A stretch of 64,000 nt of DNA from Archegozetes longisetosus (Eukaryota; Arthropoda; Arachnida; Sarcoptiformes; Trhypochthoniidae). The notes beneath the pieces were generated by a model. That model made no database searches. It was not told where the DNA came from and was given only the letters and a program-made list of their open reading frames with translations. Numbering within the stretch: the stretch's first letter is position 1; every line of letters begins with the position of its first letter. Both the position numbers and the translations under genes were made by a program. The DNA lies in assembly GCA_018873245.2 (NCBI GenBank), contig JAEMBT020000009.1, positions 9,805,288 through 9,869,287 of the forward strand. The letters run 5' to 3'. Below, piece by piece: positions 1-10,893 of this stretch.

Positions 1-330
1 CAATTGCTATAATCTCATTGAGAATACAACTTATTTTTCTGACAGAGGTTGAAATAAAGGTTAATCAAATCAAACTTTTATTGATAATCAAATTTATTCT
101 TCAAACCTTAATTACGTCATTACATTTTAGTTACTGTTTTTGGATTTCGATCATTTAATGATTGGAAAATCAGAGGTCGAACTCGGTGAATATAGTTTAT
201 TAAAGAAATTCTTTCAAATTAAGCGTTCATACCAGGTTACAAGGGAAACTATAAACAATTTTTTAAATTAATGAATAGCTAAGTTTATATAGAATATAAC
301 AATTAAAATTAATAATCACTTGCATCTAAA
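1..330 (-). repeat. Distal 5' flank of a receptor unit lying left of the window
   Basis: This stretch matches the distal upstream flank of the first receptor gene (about 5880-6190) in the same orientation. Shared blocks include the run around 45-120 (GTTGAAATAAAGGTTAAT) and the run around 270-310 with AAGTTTATATAGA. In a receptor unit this flank lies upstream of a minus-strand gene, so the match implies another receptor copy just to the left, beyond the window. The match is diverged and was judged by eye. Confidence 0.6.
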
Positions 331-780
331 GTGTTTCTATATTGATGAAGTTGTCATCCAGTGTCAAATTATGACAGTTTACTAAAAATTCTTTATGGAT
401 TTAAGACAAGTTTAAAAGTTGATTAAGAGCTTGGAGAAATGCCCCAGCCTGATTCCTTTTACTTGTCAAGTGTCATCACTGCTTATGAGCATAGACAACA
501 AATAAAACAGACATTGTAGAGATAGATATAATACATAATAAATAAGTTTGATAATTATTATCGTTAAAAATCTGAAATTATGCATTATTAAATAATGTGA
601 TAGATTTCAGACATAAATTATATATATATCAAAGATTGAAATAGGTTAATAAACCAATAAAATCTTGGACTCATATTAGAAAATGTACTAAAATCTTTAG
701 AATGACATGATAGACTTTCTTTCACTAAGTGTACGACACGACAAAATCTGAAATAGTAATATCACAGAATAAAATATTTA
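330..780. other. AT-rich spacer, no gene seen
   Basis: No open frame with coding character, RNA gene or clear repeat was recognised here. It is spacer between the flank fragment at the window edge and the 3' flank of the first receptor gene. Confidence 0.5.
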
Positions 781-996
781 AACAGAAAAACTAAGAATAG
801 ATTCCTCACTTTGAGGCAGACTAATTGGGCTTTCCGTTAACCTCAAACTTCACATCAGCAGATATTCATTTTTGACACTTTTAGCCACAGTATAATAAAT
901 AATTATAGCAGATATAACAACAATTATGGAAACAGATATAACATTTAAATGAATATTATAGTAATAGAAGTCAACGATTTTCAATATATCATCAGA

Positions 997-2342
997 TCAA
1001 TACAAAGACAATTCTATGACTTTCATCATAAAAATCATAGTCAAGGCTGTGATCTATAAATAATAAAAATGGTCTTAAAATTCATATTAAATTACAATAC
1101 AGCTCTTACTTCGTATCCACGAAAGCTATTAATAATAAATAGTTTCCAACAATAAAATCCAATTTTCTTTTGACTCAATCTCTCAATGAATGACGACAAC
1201 TAAAAATAATCAAAATCGTTTATTCAATGAGTAATCGTATAAATATAGTAAGTTTTACAAACTTTGATGTGTATGGAATTAGTCAAGGACAGCTTGTTAG
1301 GTGTGAACACAATTCCCAATAATATATTATACATTTTATTAGTTTGATAATAAACAGAAGAGCAACAACTTATGATTAATATCAGAGGGAATGTGAAATA
1401 AATAGAACCAAACGTGAATATCAATTTCACTGTTAATCCAGTTTTCGAGAACATGCCAATGAATAAGAATAAGTCAATTATCAAAGAGTATGTCAGCCAA
1501 ACCCAGAATAAGTATTTCGACCAAAAATCTTTGTTGAACGAGTTTATTTCTAAATAGCTTGAATCCAAAGACTTCATTATAGCCATAGCTCGTTTGTTCG
1601 TTAATTTTGATTTGTTTTTAGCAAAAACCTTAATTTTCTCATTCAATTCTTCAGCTTTAATAGACAGGTAATAACAAATGAGGTAAAAGTAGACCATATG
1701 GTATAAAACAGTCGTACACAAGTAACAAGCCATAAAAACTACGAACATATTTAGAGGAAATATATAAAAAATAAATTGAATGAGAGAGCAGTTGGAAAAG
1801 TACGGCAAATTGAAACAAATCAAACTAAGTGTTATGAACACTGGTTTTGAGAAATTATCACATATATAGAATATTCTTTTCGCTGTCTTCATCAATTTGT
1901 AGATTTTAGTTTCGTTTGAAAGTCCAATACTTAGGGGTGAAGTGAGTCCTGATATCATCTCAAATGGTTTCAAATAGGTCGGGAATTCGTTATCCTTGTA
2001 ATTTCTATAATGAATCCAATGCGTAATCAGCGCTAAGGGAGATCCTACTATTGCTGAGATATTGGCGTGAATTCTCGCGTTGATAAAGTATGAGAAGTCA
2101 AAAATGATTATGAAATATTTAGGATTTTCTTCTGGTAATAGTAAAGAAATGATAGATTTAATCAAAAATAACGTATACACTATGACAGCCAATAATGGAT
2201 TATGAAATCTGCTTCTTTTACTCGATCCGTTTTGGAAAAGAGATGAACCGATGAGATATAAATGAGATCCAGCAGAAGTGACCAACAATTCTGAGGGTAA
2301 TATTTGTGATGGATCGAAATCACTTTCTATATTCAACGCCAT
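997..2342 (-). CDS. Gustatory-receptor-like seven-transmembrane chemoreceptor, three exons
   Basis: Predicted 408-residue multi-pass membrane protein of the arthropod gustatory-receptor superfamily, expected to act as a ligand-gated cation channel in sensory neurons. Exons 2342-1263, 1199-1110 and 1053-997 join in phase 0 with GT-AG introns of 63 and 56 bp. Exon 1 (360 residues) holds six hydrophobic segments with a charged loop (AEELNEKIKVFAKNKSK) between them. Exon 2 begins LSSFIERLSQKKIGFYCWKL, the conserved part before the last helix. Exon 3 encodes that helix (ITALTMIFMMKVIELSLY). The insect TYhhhhhQF ending is absent. The start ATG is shared by both paralogues in the window (MALNIES / MAFNIES). 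The gene is intact, so likely functional. Ligand unknown. The superfamily call rests on topology, exon layout and the IGF-containing exon 2. Confidence 0.82.
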
Positions 2343-2399
2343 TCAGTTTTCAGTTTTAATAAACGTATCAAATTTGGTGAATATATAAATATAGTTATC

Positions 2400-3045
2400 G
2401 AAGTGCTCTGAAATCATATCAAAATGATGTGAGAATATCATTGAGTTTTACTATTAATTCATCGATATTCACTTAATGACTTCGTGATAAGAACTAATCA
2501 AATATAGATGAAAATATATCGTAATAAAAATTCACCAAAAGCCCATCAATCACCTTATTTACCAAGATCCAAAATTTAAACTTATATAAGACATAAATAT
2601 CAATGCGAGTGTACATATCTTAATTAAAAATATCTTATACTCAATTGAAGAAGAGAAATCGATAGCTTTCTAATGTTTGACGTTTCGTTTTCAACGCGCA
2701 ATAACTGGAAAATTCTAACAATTAAACGATTCGTCAATACGACCGCATTATTTCGATCGAAAATTTGCATTAAATTAATGTATTTGAAATATATGCTCAC
2801 ATATTTATCATTTCTTTTGAGCAAAATAGAATGAAAATTGAATTTAAACTAATTCTAATCAATATTTCCAAAATTACTTTATATGCTTGTTGTGAATATT
2901 ATTTCAGTTTTTCAAATATTTAAAGTAAGTTTTTCGATGTAAGTAATCACAAGAGATGTAATCGAATATTACATTTATTTTGCAGTAAATTTCACGTAAT
3001 TGTAGGACTAAAATAACAAATTATTATTTAGCTAATTGTTATGCA
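2400..3045 (-). promoter_or_regulatory. Upstream block conserved among the three receptor copies
   Basis: The several hundred bases before the receptor ATG are conserved with 9330-10,023 and 62,760-63,259. The block includes a short open stretch (2624-2824, minus) whose residues recur in the third copy (DRNN, then KLSIS.LQL..RYF) but which is broken in the second copy. It may hold the promoter and 5' untranslated sequence, or a relic of another coding exon. The sequence alone does not decide. Confidence 0.4.
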
Positions 3046-3142
3046 GATATAAATTCTCTGATTTTCAATTAGTTTTTCATTCTTTAAAAATAGTTTGTCA
3101 AACAGTTATCTTTAAAATGCTTTCAAGGTTATCATTGTATTA

Positions 3143-4493
3143 GGTCAGCCAGAAAATAACCGGAATATAAGAAATCATAGACTTTAAAAGATATTTATTG
3201 TATAATAACATAATTATACAATATATTCTCTCCCCGTCTGGGTGACTAAAGCCCACCGCTCTGGGAGGTGTCGTATTCCTGTAGCCTCATCTTTTAGATT
3301 TATTTCTTTAATAACTTCATCATAAGCAGCTTTAAGTTCATTCTCATTTGCAAATCTCTTTCCTTTGCTAGGCTTCTTTATTCTAGCAATACCATCATAG
3401 TCGCAAGGATTCAAATCAGGGCTATAAGGGGATGTTTTAACACCTCCCATCGATGTCGTTTGAAAAATTCTTGAACTTTCTGATGTTTGTGTGGCTTAGC
3501 ATTGTCATGTAAGATGAGTGGTCTCGCAATACAGTGTTTGTTTGTTTCTCGGTGCAATATTTCGGACAAAAAAGTTAAGATAAACTTGAAAATTGACGTT
3601 TTTATTTTTTGGTAAAATTTGATAAGCTATGATCCGATTTTGATGAAACGCTACGATCATCATTACCTTCCAGTCACTCATTGTTGCCCTGACTTTGGTC
3701 GGCCTACGACAAAGAATAAAGCCACTCACATAAATTTTAGATTTCGAAAAATTAACTTTAAATAATTACGGTGTTTGGTTAGGTAGGATCCATTGACTTG
3801 AACTCTTAGCATCTAATGGGTCATAGCTTTTCAGCCAAGTTTCATCGATTGCTATAATTCTTTCCAGAATATCAGGGTTACTATTACATCTTTCAAGGTT
3901 CTCTGTAGAAATATGTACCCGCAACTCCTTTTGTTCGGGTTTTAATTCGTGTGGTACCCATCTTGAGGCTACCTTTCTTGCCCCTACCATATTCAAAAGA
4001 TCCTTTGTACTCGTGATACTAATACCTAATTCTTGGGCCAAATCTTAGGTCCTCCAGTAATTGCCCTCATTCAAAAGCTCCTTAAGTTTTTGTTCGTGTG
4101 TTATATCAGTTGAAGTACGAGGTCTTCCTGGGTGAGGGGCGTCCTCGCTGCTTAGGCGGCTTCTATCTTTAAATTGATTATAAAGGTCATATAACTGACT
4201 TTTGCTTAATGCACTTCTCCGAGCTATTTTATCCAGCATCTTATAAACTTCAATAGCAGGAGTGTTCAATAGAACATGACATTTAATAAATGCAGTTGTT
4301 CTTGATTTGTAACACTAGCTCGAAGTGGGTCCACTTTTGAACCATAAACAGAAATCGTATTTAAAAGCACAAGAAATACAAGCGACCGCATCATTCACTT
4401 TCTTTTACTCTAATGCGCAATAATATAACATAAACATGTTTACAACTTTTATCAGTAACGTGATTAAAAAGTCCGATTAATTTCCGGCTGACC
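3143..4493 (-). mobile_element. mariner-family DNA transposon, inactive
   Basis: A 1351-bp element with imperfect terminal inverted repeats: GGTCAGCCAGAAAATAACCG at the left, and GGTCAGCCGGAAATTAATCG read from the right end. It is bounded by TA at 3141-3142 and 4494-4495, the target duplication expected of mariner/Tc1 elements. Length and layout fit mariner. The only gene is the broken transposase on the minus strand. It sits in the 5' flank of receptor 1 and is absent from the other arm of the inverted duplication, so it inserted after that duplication. Confidence 0.92.
3214..4269 (-). pseudogene. Broken mariner transposase
   Basis: Reading down the minus strand, the pieces are: an N-terminal helix-turn-helix region (4269-4045, with GRPRTSTD); an in-frame TAA at 4047-4045; the continuation starting DLAQELGIS; the first catalytic block IAIDETWLKSYDP (4041-3766); a frame change to SDWKVMMIVAF (3729-3505); another change through LHDNAKPHKHQKVQEFF (about 3520-3465); and the third catalytic block YSPDLNPCDYD with the C-terminus (3450-3214). 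These are the DDD-type motifs of mariner transposases (first D in DETW, second in HDNA, third in SPDLNPCD). At least one stop and two frame changes make it non-functional. Confidence 0.92.
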
Positions 4494-6645
4494 TAATATT
4501 AATGTTTGCTATGAAATGCGGCTCATATTTTAAATAAATAACAATTCAGACCTATTTTGTTTATATAAGATATGTTAAAAAACTGGTAAAGAGAGTCAGT
4601 CTTTGGGCGGAGGCCTCGAGAAGAGGACCTCATAATTCCTCTAAGTGAAAGTGGAAAAGTGTTAGAAAGAAGTAAAAAACTTTCAATATGTGAAAGCCTT
4701 TAAATATGTTTATAACATTTTTATGTATCTATCAAATAATGAAATCACGTCTAAACCCTATGTTATATTTCTTTATCTATTCGTTATTAAATATTATTTT
4801 AAATACTTATAATTTTTAAGAAAATGAAAGATTGCAATCAAACAAAGTCTAATATTACTAAGATTTTAATAGAGTATTTGTTTCAGAATTCTGGATAAAT
4901 AGTTAATTTTAGTCCCCAGTTATGCGTTTAGGTTTATGAGCTCGAACCAGAACGGCATAACATAATTATCATAATAAAAACAACATATAATCTTCAAATA
5001 ATAAAAAACCATAATATATAAAAATTTGACGAAGTACTTTACGAATATTTATGAAATTTCAAAAACAAATATAATCTCTATCGATTACGTACAAAGAAGT
5101 TCGAAAATAGACTCAATGACTAAGTTCTTTATGATAAGTTATTTTTCTGATGGAGTTTCAATGAAGTTATCAAATTAGATAAGTATATAAATATAGTTAT
5201 TGAAGTTTTTTGAAATTATTTGAAAAGACATAAGAATATGATTGATTTTTCTTATTATTTTATTGCTATTAATTCAATAGTATCTTATGAGTTTATTAAG
5301 CTTCGATAGAAAGATATCGCAATAAAAACATCAAAAATTCAATAATCGCCATATTATCTATATTCCAGTGCAAATTATATTTAAAGAAAAACTATTTTCC
5401 TATCTATTGATTTTTTAACATCAATTCTGTGCCCACTATTTGGTAGTTAAATTTAATATTAAGCTATCATTCAGTATTCGTAAAGATATCACTTTTCAAT
5501 TAGGTCATTATATGAAAATAGACTGAATACAACAATTATTAAATAAATATTTATCTTAGCAGTAAAAATATAATTTTAAATAGTTTATTTATGCTAAAAA
5601 ATAATTAAAAATCTGTTCTCAAACATTTCTACAATTATTAAGATTATTATTTGAGAATCAAAAGCATTTTAAACCATTTCGCTTTTTCAAGTAATGAAAG
5701 GAGTAATTTTCGATTTCCATATTTTATATGCTTTTCTGTTTTTGCACATGTTTTCAGCTTTAATAAACTCTTATTAAATTCGACTAAATATTCTATAAAT
5801 GTTAATTTATGAAATTTCAACAATAAATATAATCTCTTTAAACTAATTTGAAAGAGGTTCATAAACGTATTCAACAGCTAAAATATCAATTCTGAGAGAG
5901 ATTGAAATAAAGTTTCATCAGATCTAAATTTTATTGATGATCAAATATATTTTTCAGACCTTAATTGTGCCATTAAATTATGAATACATTTTCTATGAAT
6001 TTTCTGTCATTTGATGGTTTCAAAATCATAAGTCAAATTCGATGAATATAATTTATTAAAGAAATTCAAATTCGAAAGTTATATTCTGTTAAAAGAAATA
6101 CAAACAATTTCTAAATTAATAAATAATTAAGTTTATATAGATTATGGCAATTAAAATAAATAATAACGTAAATATTGCAAATTTTTTCTATTCATTTTAG
6201 ATAAGAGATTTTCTTCTTATAGATAAATTCATTGAACGCTAAGTATTTCTTTAAAATGATATTAATAAAAACTTATAGTATTGGTAAATATTACCAACTC
6301 TGATATAATAAAATGAATCATCCGATTAGCTTTGCATTGAGTCAAATGCTTAACAGAGTAGAAAATGTAATTATAAAACCTTTTGCTTTTTCATCTAACT
6401 AAAGCAGTACTTTTCGACTTTCAAGCTTGATATGAAGTGTGGTCAGCATTTAATCTCTAAAAAGTGCCAAATTCTGATTCAGTATTGAAAAAGTTTTCTC
6501 ACGTAGAAGTACATTCGCACAAAGAACTAGATGAATAAATATTAGTTTTCGGTCTTAGATTATCTTTAAATTTGCATAAGCCTTTTTGGCTTCAAGTGAG
6601 GTAAGTAGTACATTTCGACTTCCATTCTTGATATGATGCTATATA
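4494..6645. other. Gene-free spacer with receptor-flank repeats
   Basis: No gene is seen. Parts at 4970-5520 and 5895-6180 are the receptor 5' flank shared with the other arm. A diverged motif resembling CTTTTTCA..TAA..GAGTA.TTTTCGA.TT recurs near 5676, 6382 and 6581, suggesting an old low-copy repeat of roughly 200 bp. A slightly GC-richer patch at 4600-4645 was not identified. Confidence 0.5.
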
Positions 6646-7640
6646 CAGTCCCGGACATACGTATAAGACCACTCGAAAAAATTTAATAACTCGAGAACGA
6701 ATTCAGTGATTTTAATGAAATTTTGAATATAGTATTTTTAACCCTCAATTAAATTCCATACTTAATTTCGTTAAGATATCTCAATCCGTTTCCGAGATAT
6801 GGCCTAAAGTCCATTTTTGAGATGGAAATTCGTTTAAGACCAGTTGTAATTTTATCAAATTACCCAGAATACACTCTTTTTGAACAGTTTTGATTGAAGT
6901 GGTTTCGGCGAAACTGTTCAACATTCTAAATAGTTGATCGCTGGAGAACTGCTCTGAGACGGCCTTAGTAGAATTTGATTTGAATTCTGGTCATCGATTT
7001 AATTCATCCTCGAGAACTCAAAAACTAACCATATGATTCTGGTGACCATCACTAAATTTCTTATAAACTGCTCTGCTCAAAATAAATGCCTCTAGTTTTT
7101 TTAGTGATTTCTAATACTGAAACATTACACTGGATACGCATTAATTTGAGCGGCATTTATTTTGAGCAGAGCAGTTTATAAGAATTTAGTGATGGTCACC
7201 AGAATCATATGGTTAGTTTTTGAGTTCTCGAGGATGAGTTTTGAATATAATTCGAGCAAAATCGATGACCAGAATTCAAATTCTAGTAATTTAAAATTCA
7301 GAATATTCACTACTAAGGCCGTCTCAGAGCAGTTCTCGTGCCCAGCGATCAACTATTTGAAGGAGCTAGCACGGATATTGAACTTTGACCCGATTAAGCA
7401 CCTTCGGGTAGTTCTGGTTCGCCTAGTTCTTCAGATGGCCACTAATTATAGCTGTCGGGAGTAGGGAACCAAAATTTGCGTATGTCAGCAGCCAATCAAG
7501 TTTTAAACTCTCGGAAATCTCATCATTAGTTGGCCATAGAGTGTTTTCATACTTTTGATCAAAAAATCTGGTCGTAACAGTTCTTAATTGTAATTAATTT
7601 GATAAAATTACAACTGGTCTTAAACGAATTTACAATATTT
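6646..7640. mobile_element. Decayed Tc1-like element, right end not found
   Basis: The left end is CAGTCCCGGACATACGTATA directly after TA, typical of Tc1-like terminal repeats. An internal 34-bp segment at 6828-6862 recurs in perfect inverse orientation at 7593-7628 (TTCGTTTAAGACCAG core), marking matching subterminal parts of both ends. The outer right terminus, expected near 7800, is not recognisable. No transposase could be read; the interior is occupied by a fold-back. It sits between the two arms of the receptor inverted duplication. Confidence 0.6.
6929..7358. repeat. Imperfect inverted repeat (fold-back) inside the Tc1-like element
   Basis: Arms at 6929-7090 and 7152-7358 are reverse complements around a 61-bp loop. 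The inner 80 bp are nearly perfect, for example AGAACTCAAAAACTAACCAT against ATGGTTAGTTTTTGAGTTCT. The right arm has extra sequence of about 30-45 bp. The 100-residue open frame at 7162-7464 lies across the right arm and is not supported as a gene. Confidence 0.85.
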
Positions 7641-8490
7641 TGCAATATTATCCAATTTCTTATAATTTGATGACAATTGATTTGAACACTAACTAAATAA
7701 TTAGATTTAATCGAAGGGTAAATCCTTATCAACATTAATATTAAGTAAATTCGAGACACTTATGAGGTCTTTATATCTCAGCTCTTCATCCAAATTAAGT
7801 TTAGAAAATAATTTAAATTCACATAAAAGGATAACATTCATTTTATCTATTAATGATAAGGTATCTATAAATATTTATCAATTATTGTAATTATATTACG
7901 AGATCTTTATTTTCTCTAAAATAATTTACAGCTCATATATTCAATGATTTTGTGATTTATGTAACTTTTCTGTGATATTTTATCAGAAAAGTTAATTCCT
8001 GGACATTCTATTGTCCACATCTGATACCGTCCTGGACTATGCCCGGAATGTCTTATTCCTGGACGTCTGATCAGTATAGATCAGACGAAAGTCATTTAAG
8101 TAATAATTGGTATCTTTTTCAATTAAATTAAATTATAACAGCACTTAAGTGTTATTCAATAAATTATACCTTAACTTGTATTCAATAATAGTATTTAATT
8201 ACTGCTTCGATTTCGATCAGTGATTGAACTTCACTGAATATAACCGCCGAAACTAAAATGTGCCTTTCGGTCAAACAGCATAGTTTACCGGTTTTGATCG
8301 AAGCATTTCTAATATATTTTTGCATTTTTGGGCTTATATTTCTTAATTTGAATGTAATATTTATTAATAATGTTGATTAAAAATCAATTATTACACTTGC
8401 TTATTATTTATGAATTAATGCAACCGTGTCCGCTACTAATAGCTCAAATCTCTGATAAACTTTTAGTAAACTATTATATTTAAATATGGA
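7641..8490. other. Spacer between the inverted arms
   Basis: No gene recognised. A segment near 8130-8240 resembles the receptor flank at 90-210 (shared TTTCGATCA block), so it may be a further scrap of a receptor unit. A GC-richer patch at 7990-8085 contains three diverged CCTGGAC/CCCGGA motifs and may be a remnant transposon end, but no partner was found. Confidence 0.4.
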
Positions 8491-10893
8491 AGACAATAGC
8501 ATGAATATAGAAATACTTTAGATTCAAAATAATTATGTATTTTAATTCTTATATTTTATCAAAGTTCAATCATTTACTAATTGAAAGTTTGTTTGTATTT
8601 TTGTAACAGAATACGATATTCAAATTTGAATTTTTGATATATTATATTCACCTAATTTGACTTCTAATTTTACAACCATCAAATGACTGAAATTCATAAA
8701 AATATGTATTCATAATTTAATGGCACAATTAAGGTTTGATGAATGAACTTGACTATCAATAGAAGTTTGATCTTATTAACCTTTATTCAGCCTATTTTCA
8801 TAAAATAACCTAATTAAACAGTGATACCTTTACGAGTACTGGATGATACTTAATATTAAATTTAACTACCAAACGGTGGGCATAGAATTAATGTTAAAAA
8901 ATCAATAGATAAGAAAATAGTTTTTCTTTAAATATAATTTGCACTGAAATATAGAAAATATCGCGATTATTGGATTTTTGGTGTTTTTATTGCAATATCT
9001 TTCTATCGAAGCTTAATTAAATCTTATGATACTATTGAATGAATAGCAATAAAATAATAAGAAAAATCAATAATATTCTCGTATCTTTTGATATCATTTC
9101 AAATAGCTTCAATAATTATATTTATATACTAATCTAATTTGATAAGTTTATTGAAACTACATCAGAAAATAACTTATATTATCATTAATAACTTGGTCAT
9201 TGAGTCCGTTTCTGAACTTCTTTGTGCGTAATCTATAGAGATCATGTTTATTTTTGAAATTTCATAAATATTCATAAAGTACTTGGTCAAATTTTTATAT
9301 ATTATGATTGTTTATTATTTGAAGATTATTTGTTGATTTTACTGTGATAATTAGCTAAATAATAATTTGTTATTTTAGTCCTACAAATAGGCAAAATTTA
9401 CTGCAAAATGAATTTAATATTCGATTACATCTTTTGTGATTCCTTACATCGAAAGATTAATATTAAATATTTGAAAAATCGAAATAATATTCACAACAAG
9501 CATATAAAGTAATTTTTTTGGAAATATTGATTAGAATTAGTTCAAATTAAATTGCTCAAAAGAAATGAAAAATATGTGAGCATATGTTTCAAACACATTA
9601 ATGCAAATTTTTGATCGAAATACTGCAGTCGTATTGACACTTTAATTGTTAGAATTTTCTAGTTATTGCGTGTTGAAGAACAAACGTCAAACATTAATAA
9701 GCTATCGATTTCTCTTCTTCAGTTGAGTATAAGATATTCTTACTAAATATATGTACACTCGTATTGATATTTATGTCGTATATAAGTTTAAATTTTGGAT
9801 TTTGGTAAATAAGGCGATTAATGGGCTTGTGGTGAGTTTTTATTACGATATATTTTCATCTATATTTGATTACTTCTTATCACGAAGTCATTGAGTGAAT
9901 ATCGATGAAATAATAGTAAAACTCAATGATATTCTCACATCATTTTGATGTGATTTGAGAGCATTTCGATAACTATATTTTATATTCACCAAATTTGATA
10001 AGTTCATTTAAATTGAAAACTGAATGGCGTTGAATATAGAAAGTGATTTCGATCCATCACAAATATTACCATTAGAATTGTTATTCATTTCTGTAGGATC
10101 TCATTTTTATCTCAACGGTCTATCTTTTTTCCAAAACGGAACGAATAAAAGAATCAGATTTCATAATACATTATTGATTACTATAGCGAATTCGATATTG
10201 TTGATCAAATGTATCATTTTTTTACTATTACCAGAAGAAAATTCTGAATATTTTATTATTATTCTCGACTTCTCATACCTTATGAAATCAAGAATTCACT
10301 ATAATATCTTAGCGATAGTGGGATTTTCCTTAACACTGATTATACAATGGATTCATTATAGAAATTACAAGAATAACGAAATTCCCACTTATTTGAGACC
10401 ATTCGAGATGATATCAGAACTCACTTCACCGCTAAGTATTGGACTTTCAAACAAAGCCAAAATCTACAAATTGATGGAGACAGCGAAAAGAATATTCTAT
10501 ATTTGTGATAATTACTCAAAATCTGTGCTCATATCATCTGCTCTTATTATTTATAATTTTCCGATATATTTAAATTGATCTCTCATTCAATTTGTTTTCT
10601 TTGTTTCCTTTGAATTTATTCTTCATTTTAAGCGCTAGTCACCTCTTTATGATACTTATATATCATATCGCCTACTTTTACATCATTTGTTATTACCTGT
10701 CAATTAAAGCTGAAGAACTGGATGAGAAAATTAAGAATTTTGGCAAAAACAAATCAAAAGTAACGAATAAAAGAGCTATGGTTATAATGAAAACTCTTGG
10801 TTCAAACTATTCGGAAATCAACTCGTTTAACAAAAATTTTTGGTCGAAATATTTATTCTGGGTTTGGCTGACATACTCTTATATAATTGACTT

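Larger units (their letters stand above)
780..6180 (-). repeat. Left arm of a large inverted duplication carrying receptor 1
   Basis: The receptor gene, its 3' flank and several kilobases of 5' flank in this arm match 8490-14,160 in reverse complement, well outside the exons. For example, the block at 4985-5100 pairs with 9220-9310 and the block at 5400-5510 pairs with 8810-8940. This arm has at least two insertions absent from the other arm: about 3045-4970, which contains a mariner, and about 5525-5895. Boundaries are approximate. Confidence 0.8.

Noticed and set aside
7162-7464. 100-codon open frame on the plus strand
   Set aside because: It lies across the right arm of a fold-back in a decayed transposon; the residues match no transposase motif and the frame is not kept in the left arm.
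7990-8085. Right terminus of the Tc1-like element
   Set aside because: The CCTGGAC/CCCGGA words resemble the left end only superficially and do not align as an inverted repeat.
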